NCBI GenBank assembly: GCA_039105265.1
Contig: JAPFFF010000002.1
Coordinates: 1,674,001-1,738,000 of the forward strand
DNA: 64,000 bases
From: Tritrichomonas musculus
Taxonomy: Eukaryota; Parabasalia; Tritrichomonadida; Tritrichomonadidae
Direction of reading: 5' to 3'
Both the position numbers and the translations under genes were made by a program. The first letter of the stretch is position 1. Every line of letters begins with the position of its first letter. This document shows, one piece after another, positions 17,618 through 26,875 of the stretch. The notes under the pieces were generated by a model. The model did not search any database, was not told the DNA's origin, and worked only from the letters and a program-made list of their open reading frames with translations.

Positions 17618-18367
17618 ATGGCTAACGCAACAACTAATACATCAATGATTGCTATCGTCGAAAAAATCAATGATGACTATGAATACATCCAATATAACGA
17701 AAAGCTACGTTTAATTCATTCTATCAAAGATGACATGTACTAAATGCAATCGATTCTCACTGCTTATAAATCCAATAAGAAAGTTAATGACTGGTTCCGA
17801 AATCAATCTTCTCAAGAGATTTTAAACGAAATGGAAGGTACGGGAATTCCCGTACCATCAAAGCGAATGGATTTAATACCAGGTTTACAAGGTTTTTATG
17901 TTCATCGATTATTAGTAAATCATTTAGCGATGTGGGCTTCACCAAAATATGCAATTTATATAGCCCAACTTTTGGATACATATTTTGAAAAACAACGCGA
18001 AGAACTACAAAAAGTAATCAAAGAGCAGAAACCAAGGATGGTACCAAACGGTAAGCAAACCAATTACAAATACATGATATGGAAAGAAGATATAAATAAA
18101 CCAGAATATATAAGATTACATTTAGTTAGGCGTAATACCAAGTCATTTTATGAATATACCAAAATCAAAAATAGTGATGCATGCTGGTATTTTAAATCTG
18201 ATTTACCTATCGCAATGACTCCAAATGAAGATATCAAAAAGCTTATCAAAAAGAATTTCGCAGGTGAGGAAGCAATTGCAAAAGGATGTAATATAGATAT
18301 TAAAATTGATAAGCTCGAACAATTAAAGGAATTGATTACAACATATTTTAATACATACCAAGCGTAA
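17618..18367 (+). pseudogene. KilA-N domain protein with one nonsense codon
   Basis: The frame starts at 17618 (MANATTNTSMIAIVEKIND), matches the block A KilA-N protein and meets TAA at 17741-17743. The block A gene has CAA (Gln) at the aligned position, in DFYQMQS. The frame then continues 207 residues from ATG 17744 with DWFRNQSSQEIL, GFYVHRLLVNHLAMWASPKYAIYI and the shared C-terminal domain. A single C-to-T change therefore broke it. The Asn/Gln heptad linker of block A is absent. A 20-base palindrome lies at 17837-17856 inside the domain. Confidence 0.85.
17837..17856. repeat. 20-bp perfect palindrome in the KilA-N gene
   Basis: GGTACGGGAATTCCCGTACC encodes GTGIPVP at the same protein position as the block A palindrome GGGGAATTCCCC (8727-8738). 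Confidence 0.75.
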
Positions 18368-18395
18368 AAAAATATTTCACCATCTAGATATTTTT

Positions 18396-18686
18396 TTATG
18401 CCTTGACTAATTGTGCTAACTTCTTTAATTCCTCTAGCTCAGCCTTCTTTCTTAACCTGTATTCTTTCTGTTGCTTACGTCTTGCTTCTAATCGTTCCTC
18501 AGGTGTATTGTATTTGCTTTTTCTACCCCTCTTCTGTTTTTCAGGTGCTGGTTCAGTTTTGATTTCAGCTGGTGGCTCTCCCTCTAAAATATTTAACAAG
18601 TTCTCTTCTGATTTCGATTTGGATAGTTTCTTTACGATGTCTGTTTTGTTGAATTGTGTAAGATCTAATTTATTAGTCATTTCCAT
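18396..18686 (-). CDS. Basic AT-hook/bZIP-like protein, family 2
   Basis: 96 residues (MEMTNKLDLTQFNKTD). The centre has KRGRKSKY, resembling an AT-hook. It is followed by TPEERLEARRKQQKEYRLRKKAELEELKKL, a basic helix running into leucines like a short bZIP. The block C homologue is 48504-48749, with KRGRKQKY and the same EER.EAR..QQ..YR.RK pattern. A DNA-binding, regulatory or DNA-condensing role is likely; the exact class is uncertain. Frame intact, unlike many neighbours. Confidence 0.65.
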   Translation of the reverse strand: MEMTNKLDLTQFNKTDIVKKLSKSKSEENLLNILEGEPPAEIKTEPAPEKQKRGRKSKYNTPEERLEARRKQQKEYRLRKKAELEELKKLAQLVKA

Positions 18687-18716
18687 TGAAGAAAAAAATT
18701 AAAAAATAAAATGAAG

Positions 18717-19244
18717 CTACATATTAATACAGTATTTCAAACACAGATGATATTTGTTAATTAATTCATTATATTCTCTATTGTATACTTGTTTGAAATC
18801 TGTGCATACCTCTCCATTATCATTCACTATTTTAATATTTTCTATCTTTCTAATTGGATTTGCTTTACCTGCACAACACCCTATATCTTCATCAAGGCCT
18901 ACCTCAACTGATTCTGCTTTTATGATGGCTTTGATAATATTAGACAAAGCGGTAGCTGGTACAATGATACAATTCTTGGAAACCAGATTAGATAGCAAAG
19001 CCTTATCTTGATTCAACAATATATTGGCATATGCCTCAAGGATGACATATTTAACATCTTTTGCCTCATCCTCTGGATTTTCATCTAGTTCAACATTTCT
19101 AGTGATAACTATTTATTCTTTTCCATCATATCTTTTGTTAATGATGATATTGTTATTGATATTGCTTGTTGATTGGGCAGCAGCTTGGGGTTCTAGTGAT
19201 AAATTAGCATTTATTCCTTGATTATTTGCTCGTTTCTTAATCAT
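18717..19244 (-). pseudogene. Conserved GC-C domain protein, family 2, nonsense-interrupted
   Basis: The frame starts at 19244 with MIKKRANNQGINANLSLEP and tracks the block C protein 47478-48002 closely (STSNINNNIIINKR). It hits TAA shortly after YDGKE. The same frame resumes at ITRNVELDEN and continues through LLNQDKALLSNLV to DEDIGCCAGKANPIRKI and the final KYC region. The remaining 100-residue ORF (18717-19019) covers only the C-terminal half. The GVQT motif present in the block C protein is absent here. Confidence 0.75.
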
Positions 19245-19268
19245 TTCCTTTCCAAAAAAATCTTTTAT

Positions 19269-19697
19269 TTAATAGATAATATTCTCTATTTTAACTTTAT
19301 GTTGCGGGCCATATTCAATTCTTCCAGTATTTCTTTTATCAGCTCTTCCCTGTATCTCCCCTAAATTTTCTGGCTTATTTAAATATGGTGGAAGGGTTGG
19401 TGCTTTGGGAGCCTTATCTTTTTTTAAATAATATCCTCCATCTGTAATGCCTACCGGCGGTTCATGTAATGGTTTTGTTCTATGTTGATTACTTTTTGGT
19501 GGTCTCACAGGTTTATTTTCCTTATATTTCATTGGAGGTCTATTGTAATATGGATTAAATGTAACAGCATATGTATTGTCATTAGAGAAGATACCAAAAT
19601 GATTAAATCCAACAGTATGTTCTGTCTTGGTTCCTTCATTAAACATTTCTCCTTCTGCTCCAATAATGGCTGAATTTGGATTTCTGTATTTATTCAT
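19269..19697 (-). CDS. Conserved unknown protein, family 2
   Basis: 142 residues, homologous along its length to the block C protein 46551-46985. Shared segments are SAIIGAEGEMFNE, FGIFSNDNTYAVTFNPY.NRPP, PVGITDGGYY, LPPYLNKPE and a final GPQHKV region. It is proline-rich with no recognised domain. In block B it lies after the 19728 gene, whereas in block C the order of the two genes is reversed. Intact frame; likely a structural or assembly accessory. Confidence 0.65.
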   Translation of the reverse strand: MNKYRNPNSAIIGAEGEMFNEGTKTEHTVGFNHFGIFSNDNTYAVTFNPYYNRPPMKYKENKPVRPPKSNQHRTKPLHEPPVGITDGGYYLKKDKAPKAPTLPPYLNKPENLGEIQGRADKRNTGRIEYGPQHKVKIENIIY

Positions 19698-19727
19698 TTC
19701 CTTTCCAAAAAAATTTTTTAATTCCCT

Positions 19728-20180
19728 TTACTCTAGAACTAGCTCCTGATGCTGACCGATGAATAGGCTTGGGGATGTTAATTCATATTTCTCTCTCAGC
19801 TGACCAATTAATTCTTTTGTTTTGCTGGAAGCCAACTCAATGGAATAATTGTAGAAATCATTTTCTTTATATTGTTGGGTTTCATTATTGCCATTAACAA
19901 AGAATTCATTCATCTTGTAATTCAATCGACGTCTAGAATTTGTGCTGAGTATTACATATTCAATTTCATATTCCTTGATTTTGTCAGGATATATTCTCCA
20001 TGTTGTTTTATCACTCTTGAGTGAAATATAAATGACCTTCGCTAAATAATTATTTCGTGATAGTTGGATAGGATATTTATCACAGAGGATGGCAAAATTA
20101 CATTCTTTGAAATCTTCTGGTTTATCAGCGAGGGAGATAATGTTGTTGATGTAATCATAGACTTTAAATTGCTCTTGCAT
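19728..20180 (-). CDS. Conserved Maverick small protein, family 2 copy
   Basis: I choose the ATG at 20180 (MQEQFKVYDYINNIIS). The frame stays open upstream, but homology starts here. 150 residues. Homologues are 6881-7342 (block A, interrupted) and 47010-47456 (block C). Conserved features are CNFAILCDKYP, VIYISLKS, STNSRRRL, FVNGN and FYNYSIEL, with a C-terminal IGQ..ELVLE. Present in every large block, so probably a core element function, but the family is not recognised. Confidence 0.7.
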   Translation of the reverse strand: MQEQFKVYDYINNIISLADKPEDFKECNFAILCDKYPIQLSRNNYLAKVIYISLKSDKTTWRIYPDKIKEYEIEYVILSTNSRRRLNYKMNEFFVNGNNETQQYKENDFYNYSIELASSKTKELIGQLREKYELTSPSLFIGQHQELVLE

Positions 20181-20312
20181 TTCTGTAAAGATAAAATAAT
20201 GAAAAAAATAATAACTTGACAAAATTTACTCAAGGCAGTACTGAAACTTAAAACAATGGATGTATATGGTGGTTTTTTTATGATTTATATCTCTTGTCAT
20301 AATGCATTTTCT

Positions 20313-20813
20313 TCATCCTTTTTCTACATTAATATGCATTATTCTATAAACTTCATCTGTTATCCTTTGATAAAATATGTCCTCCCCTGTCTCTTCTTTA
20401 TAGTAGTAATAATATTCCTTGTCATTAAACTCTCGGCATTCCTTTGTCATTTGATAGTGTGTTATCAGGATAGCATCATCTGGAATATTATCAACAAACT
20501 CATATTTAACACCATTTCTTGACGATGCATTTTTGTTATTATCACTCAATGTACACCATCTTAAATTTTTCAAATGGTAATCTGTTCTATCTTTGTTTAT
20601 GTGGTCGATATATTTATAATTATTTGGATTTGGAATGAATTGTTTTGCTATGATTTGGTGCTTATTTATTTTATTTTCATTGATGTTGACACTTGGATAG
20701 CCATTACTTTTATTTATTGTTTCTGATACAACATAATGGTTATCTTTTCTTCGAATAGTAAATGGATACTGTGATAATCATCAAGTGGTACAAATTCAAT
20801 AGCTTGTTCCATT
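20313..20813 (-). pseudogene. HNH endonuclease (NUMOD4-HNH type), frameshifted
   Basis: It starts at 20813 with MEQAIEFVPL, the NUMOD4-like opening also seen in the HNH genes at 23850 and 38453. A frameshift near 20770 moves the remainder to another frame: YPFTIRRKDNH, then KQFIPNPN, YIDHINKDRTDYHLKNLRW and KYEFVDNIPDDA. The last part is the ORF 20313-20573. HNH enzymes of this kind act as free-standing homing endonucleases. It sits between the capsid gene and the 20180 gene, a junction that has no such insert in block C. Confidence 0.7.
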
Positions 20814-21061
20814 TATCGTAGAGATAAAAAAATTATATTGGTAAAGTTTTTTATGCAGGAGTAGTCAAATCATAATTGCCCAATCTAACTAGTGGTGGCA
20901 TACCATTTGGTTGAACCAAAATTGATATTGATGAATCAAATAAGAGACAAATTAGAGGTGGGGTTTCCACTGCATTTGCATATGTTTTTGCCCCTGTATC
21001 TTGGGATACATTAATTTCAAAGTTAATTGGAGACAAAGATGTAAGGCCTTGCTGATATGTA

Positions 21062-22356
21062 TAGGGTGTCCAAAAAAATATGAGCATCTCTATTTCTAAT
21101 TAAGAATAAAAAAAATTAATTATATATTTTTAAAGTTTATTAAATATATTCTCCACCATTATTAATTATTGTTTGTAATCTTTCTTTCCAATTGAGAAAT
21201 GCACTTTTTAAAACATCAGGTTGAATTTCATTCAAAATTTGTGTAACTTCTGAAAAAAGCTCATCTCGTGAGGTGAATGATTGACCTTCTAATTTTAATT
21301 TCACATAACCAAATAAAAAGAAATCAGAAGGTGCCAAATCCGGCGAGAAAGCTGGGTGAGGCACCTTCTTCATTCCATGGTTTTCGAAATATCTTATAGT
21401 CATTTTAGATGTGTGAGGTCTTGCGTTATCGGCATGGACATTTAACTTTTTCCCATTTGTATCTGGAAATCCTCCTCCTGATTCATGAAGCTTTTTGAGT
21501 ATATTATTGATGTAATATTCAGAATTGAATTTTTGTCCCTTTGGAAGAGCGTCTACTAAGACAATTCCATTTGGGTTCCAAAAAACGCTGATCATCAATT
21601 TTTCTGAAGAAATCATTTTCTTTACTCTAAAATCAGGCTCTTCTCCAGATACTACCCATTGACGTTCATAGTCGTAACTTAAATAGAACCAAGATTCATC
21701 CCCAGTTACGAAATACTTCCAACCTTGGCGCTCTTGCTTTTGAATGACCTTGAGAAGGTCAATTGAAATAATGACTCGATTTTGTTTTTGCTCATCGGAG
21801 AGCAGATATGGGATCCACTTAAGATGCTTAGAAATGTATCCAAGTTTTGAAGTCATTCTGTCAAACACAGTACTTTTTGGTATACCTGTTCTCTTAGCAA
21901 TTTGACGAACGGACAAAAATGGTTCTTCGTCAACAACATCTTTAATTAAGAAATCAATTTCATCAAGTACGTTTACTTTTTCTTCCTTTTTGCATGGCTT
22001 TATTATATTGAAAACTTGGAATTCTCTGATGAATCTTGATATTGATGAATACCCAACACATTCTCCTTTCAATACAATAAGCATTTCAGCATGAATTGCT
22101 TTTTTGTTTTTCCCCTGTAGATGGAGAAATATTGCGATTGATCGCTGATCCAATGTCATTAATAAAAAAATAAACGTACAGAAAAAAATAAATTCAATTT
22201 TTTCAAATATTTTTTATTATATTGCAACATGTAATTTGTTTTCGGAGTTAATAATTATAATATTAATAATGTCACATCTATACTATAAAATACTTATATG
22301 AAACTTAGACTCCCTAGCTTACAAATTGAGATACTCAAATTTTTTTGGACACCCTA
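21062..22356 (-). mobile_element. mariner transposon, 1295 bp
   Basis: Terminal inverted repeats of 29 bases begin TAGGGTGTCCAAAAAAAT at both ends (21062-21090 and 22328-22356) and differ at only two positions. TA dinucleotides at 21060-21061 and 22357-22358 are the target-site duplication. Removing the element rejoins the capsid reading frame exactly, so the insertion is simple and recent. Size, TA target and D34D transposase define the mariner group. Confidence 0.95.
21140..22159 (-). CDS. mariner transposase (D,D34D)
   Basis: 339 residues, uninterrupted. The N-terminal helix-turn-helix region recognises the inverted repeats. The catalytic triad is visible as GDESW, HADNARPH and SPDLAPSDFFLFG. 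Exactly 34 residues separate the second and third aspartates, the mariner hallmark. The enzyme cuts and pastes the element at TA sites. The length equals that of typical functional mariner transposases, and the intact frame with near-identical ends suggests an active or very recently active copy. Confidence 0.95.
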   Translation of the reverse strand: MTLDQRSIAIFLHLQGKNKKAIHAEMLIVLKGECVGYSSISRFIREFQVFNIIKPCKKEEKVNVLDEIDFLIKDVVDEEPFLSVRQIAKRTGIPKSTVFDRMTSKLGYISKHLKWIPYLLSDEQKQNRVIISIDLLKVIQKQERQGWKYFVTGDESWFYLSYDYERQWVVSGEEPDFRVKKMISSEKLMISVFWNPNGIVLVDALPKGQKFNSEYYINNILKKLHESGGGFPDTNGKKLNVHADNARPHTSKMTIRYFENHGMKKVPHPAFSPDLAPSDFFLFGYVKLKLEGQSFTSRDELFSEVTQILNEIQPDVLKSAFLNWKERLQTIINNGGEYI

Positions 22357-23849
22357 TATTATCTGTTTCTGTTGGGAGACCAATGAAGAAACTGATCTTA
22401 TCATTTGTCCAATATCCAGTTGAATATCCAAATGTCGGTTGATTAGTAGTTGAATCTCTATTACAATATGTCAAACTGTTTACTACTTCTTTGTTAAAGC
22501 CTGATTGTTCACCATTCATATTCATAGCATTTTGACAGTATTCTAAGAATTCAGGGTATTCATCGGTCGTTCCGAATGGTTTTGCAGGAATGTTTCCATA
22601 TCCTCCGCAATTTAATTGAAATGATTTAAAGTTAGGATTTTTGAAATATGTATGATGTGTATGCTTTATTGGAAATAGACAAAATATTGAATCAACAAAA
22701 CGGGGTGTGATTGTACAGGTAGTTTTGTCATTTGGATTTTTTAGTTTATTTGTTGTTGTGTAGACGGAAAGAGTTTGCGTTGGGAAAGTAAGTGGATGAG
22801 TCGGGTCAGCATATCTTTGAACGAGGCTGGAATAAATATTATCTTCAATACCAAAACATGGTATGATAGATGAGCATTCTGTTATCGAGTAATCGACGAC
22901 TTGAAAAGTCCTGTCTTCTGTCTCGAGATGAATAAAATTAATATCAACTGTTTTACCTGAAGCTGCAGGTGTGGCTCCTGTTATTCTTGTAGTATCAGCC
23001 AAATTTGTTTTGCTTGTATACATAGTTATTGATTCATTTATTGGAGTAAATTCATTTGTTATTTTATCGAAGGCATATTTTTGAATTAATATAATATTCA
23101 TGTTCAAATGCAGCTCCTGGGCCGATAGGACAGCATACCATTCCAGCACATGAAAAGAATAATCGGAGTTCAATCTTACCTGCAAATGCTGGGAGATATT
23201 TAATATTAGATAATGGTAAGAATCTTCATAAATCTATCTTTAAATGAATTTTATATGTTTTTTCATTCCATTTATCTTCAAAATTAACAATGAATCCTGT
23301 TCTGCTTCCTGATTTACCATTCCATATATCTTTATGTCTTGCTTTGGAATAAACATCTGCTCTCTTTGTTGTTTCATTAGCACAACAAGCTGTTAAAAAT
23401 GATTCTTCACAACCAAAATTCTGGGTTGAGATGGTGATGCCATTTGCTACAATTTCATATTTCTCAACCGCATCTCTAGCATCTTTAAAGCCAAACCAAA
23501 CTTTGTTAAATTGATACCCATCTGAAGTTAATGGTTCAACAGTTTTTCCAGCAGCTTCTTTAATTTTAACTTCCATATCTGCTCTAATGAATCCGTTATA
23601 TATGTCAGCTGTATTATTTGTATTTGGAGATATGATTGCACTTGTATATGAACCACTTGGTACTGGAGGTGATGGAGAATATGATGTTTGTGGACTAATT
23701 GTATATTGTTTATTTGTATCTGATAATGCTATGCAATTATCCACGATATCAAAATATGCAGCAATTTGTGTACATGCTTCAGCTGATGTTCTAGGTTCAA
23801 TCTCGTTGTTTAGCATAGTGTTTTCATGGGAAAAAATAATAAAAGCAAA

Positions 23850-24440
23850 TCAAAATAAATCATACAATTCTTTGAACTTGGCATAAAATATGTTTACTAT
23901 CTTGTTATCAATATCTCTCATGCAAACATATAAACTCCCACTTCTATTTTTTAAAGGATACAGTTTTCTATATTGTGCGCCATTAAAATGATAAAAAGTA
24001 TTATCATAATAATAATATCCAAAGAATGAATGTTCACCATATCTTTCCACTGTGATTGAATCGTCGGGTATATCATCAACAAACTCATAAATTACTCCTT
24101 TGTGTGATGTCCTGTTTTTGCAGTTCTCTGATTTGTTTGTCCATCTTAAGTTTTTTAAATGGTAATCTGTTTTATCTAAATTAATATGGTCAATAATTGT
24201 ATTGTTTACAGGGTCATCATTTGGAATAAATTGTATTGCTATTAATAAATGTTTTGGATATATTTTAGTGTTGAGACATACACAAATATAATCATTATCT
24301 ACATTGTTTAGTCTTTTAAATTCTTTTAATATATTTCCAGTTTTTCTATTTCTAATCAAGAATGGATATTCATTCATAATCTCATAATTATCTTCAAAAC
24401 CAAAGAGAGGAACAAATTCAATTACACTATCCATTTCCAT
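23850..24440 (-). CDS. HNH endonuclease (NUMOD4-HNH type), intact
   Basis: I place the start at 24440 (MEMDSVIEFVPLFGFEDNYE), since the open frame upstream lacks homology. 196 residues. The NUMOD4-like segment (FVPLFGFEDNYEIMNEYPF) at residues 8-26 is followed by the HNH core, IAIQFIPNDDP, IDHINLDKTDYHLKNLRW and NKSENCKN. A C-terminal region with EFVDDIPDDS is shared with the 20313 copy. It probably nicks or cuts DNA at a specific site and spreads by homing. It lies between the capsid gene and the 24467 gene, which in block C are 17 bases apart with nothing between. Confidence 0.8.
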   Translation of the reverse strand: MEMDSVIEFVPLFGFEDNYEIMNEYPFLIRNRKTGNILKEFKRLNNVDNDYICVCLNTKIYPKHLLIAIQFIPNDDPVNNTIIDHINLDKTDYHLKNLRWTNKSENCKNRTSHKGVIYEFVDDIPDDSITVERYGEHSFFGYYYYDNTFYHFNGAQYRKLYPLKNRSGSLYVCMRDIDNKIVNIFYAKFKELYDLF

Positions 24441-24466
24441 TTCCGTAGAATTAAAAAAATAAAATT

Positions 24467-25176
24467 TCAACACATATCAGAGAAAATATTATTACGTCTT
24501 CTACGAATAGACTGAGGCTGAATTTGAGGTGGTGGAGGAGCTGGCTCTTCTGGTTCTTCTATTTCATTAGGCTCCTGGATATATTGTGGCTATGTATACT
24601 GGTAAAATTGTCGTGGCTGATTTCTCATTTGTTTTTGCACCACTTCTTTTATCATTTTTTTTTTTGTTCTTTCTTAGCCCTTTCATTTTTGAATTCTTCT
24701 CCTAATAATTTTAACTGATTTAATATCTCGATATTTATTGTTGGGTCCTCCGCTTGTCGGCAACTGCGTTGACTGGAACTTTGTTCCCGGAGGCAGCGAG
24801 TGTTCGCAGCTTCATTCGCATAAGCAACTTCACTGTGTGAATAAATTTGTGGAGATTGCGCTTGTGATTTTGTTCTAGTGATTTTTTTAGGCTGCAGAGC
24901 AGACCCTTGCTGAAGAGCAAGTGGAATAGGCTTTACTGGAGGTTCCTCTGTAGACTCTACTGTTGGTTCTTCTTCTTGTGGCTCAGGAGTTGGATCAGCT
25001 GAGGATGGCTTGGATATTGGTTCATTAGCTGGCTTTGTTAATGGTTCCTTGCGAGGCCTAACTATATATTTTCCTTCTGTTTTGGTAGGGAACACTTCAT
25101 ATTCTTCATCATCTCTACCATTTAACCATTTTTGTATCACTTGTAATCTTTTGCTTTGAGGCACTCTTTTGCTCAT
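24467..25176 (-). pseudogene. Conserved charged structural accessory, family 2, frameshifted
   Basis: Homologue of the block C gene 44268-44819. It starts at 25176 with MSKRVPQSKRLQVIQKWLNGRD. The frame breaks at a run of 11 A (minus strand, 24655-24665), where one more A would restore it. Past this, the C-terminus has a TAG at 24590-24592 where block C has Gln, and ends in NIFSDMC at 24467. Between IY and DPT it carries about 31 extra residues encoded by GC-rich hairpin DNA (24745-24840) that block C lacks. Function unknown; Glu/Pro-rich with a helical C-terminal half. Confidence 0.75.
24745..24840. repeat. GC-rich hairpin insertion within a coding sequence
   Basis: About 93 bases in frame encode SEVAYANEAANTRCLREQ and following residues, with no counterpart in the block C homologue. 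Stems visible on the minus strand include CCTCCG with CGGAGG, GGAAC-AAA-GTTCC and CTGCG with CGCAG. Composition is much richer in G+C than the flanking gene. Confidence 0.65.
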
Positions 25177-25254
25177 TTATGAGCTTTAAAAAAATGTTTA
25201 TATTTGCTTGCTATTACATGAATTTGTTTGAGTTTTTTGGAGTTTATGGGGTTT

Positions 25255-25986
25255 TTACTTCTTTGCTTTCTTTCTTCTTTTTGAACTTTTAGCGGTATTA
25301 TTCTGATTGTATTGTATTTGCTTTTTCAATCTTGCTATTTTCGCTTCCTCTTCATCTATATATTTATTTCTATTTTGATATATTTTATATGCAGCTGGTT
25401 TTCTTGAATAATGAATGCGTGGGAAATTTGATTCAGTAATGTATTTGTTTCCAAAAAATTGTCCCTGTTTTTCCGATAAATATTTTAAATATTTATCTTT
25501 ATCACTCTTATTTGATATATCATTTCCTGCTTCAATTAATGTATCCCCTGCATTTTTTAATATATCTATTCCAATTAATTGTCCAAATACTTTAAGTCCA
25601 TATCCTGCTGTTTTTGCTAATCATTCCCTATGTTTATCAGCCCATTCTATAGCTTGATTTACTTTCTCTGTCCCTTTCTTATATCCCTCATTTATTGAAT
25701 TTTTTACATCGTTATAATTCTCTTTTACAGTATTAATGCCTTTATTTATTATATCATTTGCTTTATTTATAATTTGTGTTTTTCTATTTGTGTACCAATT
25801 TCTAAATTTACCAAATAATCCTTGTGAATTTGTTGTACTTGGTGCAATTTTCCCAGATATTCCTTCAGATTTTTGGAGAGGCATGGGACCGGTTTGTCCA
25901 GAAATTCCTTCTGATTTTGATGTTGGCTCAGGCGTTGGTTCAGGCGCTCGTTGTTCAATTTTATCCATATCTTCAACTTTTTCCAT
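25255..25986 (-). pseudogene. Unknown structural candidate, family 2, one TGA
   Basis: The frame starts at 25986 (MEKVEDMDKIEQRAPEPTPEP) and reads 121 codons to TGA at 25621-25623. It then stays open as LAKTAGYGLKVFG and onward to a basic C-terminus ending KRRKKAKK at 25255. It occupies the position of the block C gene 43765-44220 (after the ATPase) but shares little sequence with it. Features are a PTPEPT linker, two copies of KSEGISG and a helical amphipathic middle (INKANDIINKGINTVKENYN). Possibly a capsid-associated membrane-active or cement protein. Confidence 0.6.
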
Positions 25987-26007
25987 TGTTATTTAAAGTC
26001 AATAAAA

Positions 26008-26865
26008 CTAGCTTTCGAAGTAATATTTGTTCGCCGTTATATTGCAAATAAATTTATCGTGAGGTTCTCTATGCTGCAAATATTCTTTAACTGTCTTTTT
26101 GATATTTAGATTGTTATTCGTTTGTTGAAGCAAAGATGTAAAATCTTCTTCTGAATATCCACTATAACATATCAAATCTGTAGCCAATCTCTTTGCGTTT
26201 ATGTGGACGAATCAAATTGTTTGAATAGCCATAATACAAGTAATATTATACTGTCTCGTTTTGGTCAGTAGTCTTAAGAATTCAGTATTGTTATGTGTTA
26301 ATAAATCACTTCCTGCGCAGTCATCTAATATTATTAGTGTGTTGTATGGATATGATGAAGTTTGATATTTTACCAGCTTGTTTGCTATATATACTATTCT
26401 ATCATCTATTTCTTGAAGAGAGTGCTTATTTATTAGTCTCTGCATTTCTTCATTTGTTTCTTTCATTCTTGATAATACATGATTTACCATTGCATAATAT
26501 TTTATCTTTCTCTTTAGATGCTTCTTTAGATAATCCATTAATTCTGCTTCATTAAGATATACTATTGGTGTCTTTACATTTTTACTCATCGCTTCTGCAG
26601 TTTTATCCATCTTGCCGCTTGTTGAGCAGAAGATAATTTTTTGGTAGTATGGATGCTTAAATAATCTCTCTGTAATTAAAATGTGTTTCCATATCCAATA
26701 ACTCTTTCCTGCACCTGGTTTGCCTATAAGAAAATAGATACCATTAGTGCTAAATGGATATGAAGGGTGTAATGGTTTCATCAACGCGCCCTCTATTTCT
26801 TTTTGGTTTTTCTTCATTGTCTTTTGGATTAGTGATTCCACTTCTTTCATTATTTGTTTAGACAT
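26008..26865 (-). pseudogene. A32-like packaging ATPase, family 2, one nonsense codon
   Basis: The frame starts at 26865 (MSKQIMKEVESLIQKTMKKN). Walker A is GKPGAGKS, Walker B LIILDDCAG, and TKTRQYNITCIMAIQTI forms the sensor region. At 26212-26214 TGA replaces the CGA (Arg) found in block C, after which the same frame continues FVHINAKRLATD to the end at 26008. The upstream 217 residues contain both Walker motifs, so a short product is conceivable but would lack the conserved C-terminus. The first 625 bases are duplicated at 32612-33236. Confidence 0.85.
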
Positions 26866-26875
26866 TTACATAACA

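Larger units (their letters stand above)
20851..23816 (-). pseudogene. MCP: Major capsid protein, family 2, with nonsense codon, frameshift and mariner insertion
   Basis: The gene starts at 23816 (MLNNEIEPRTSAEACTQIAAYF) and closely follows the block C capsid protein (44837-46519). Three breaks are visible. CGA has become TGA at 23226-23228, just before the RFLPLSNIKYLPAFAG strand. There is a frameshift near 23090-23110. A complete mariner (21062-22356) is inserted at a TA within the codons for ETDNTYQQG. The C-terminal piece 20851-21061 ends VRLGNYDLTTPA. Diagnostic MCP strands remain readable, including VDSIFCLFPIKHTHHTYF and GEQSGFNKEV. Confidence 0.9.

Noticed and set aside
23587-23886. 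Plus-strand ORF over the block B capsid start
   Set aside because: Shadow frame of the capsid coding sequence, whose homology on the minus strand is unambiguous.
17741-26214. In-frame TAA, TAG and TGA codons might mean a non-standard genetic code
   Set aside because: The homologous block C genes are uninterrupted and end at ordinary TAA, TAG or TGA codons, and all three stop types appear inside block B genes. Mutation is simpler.
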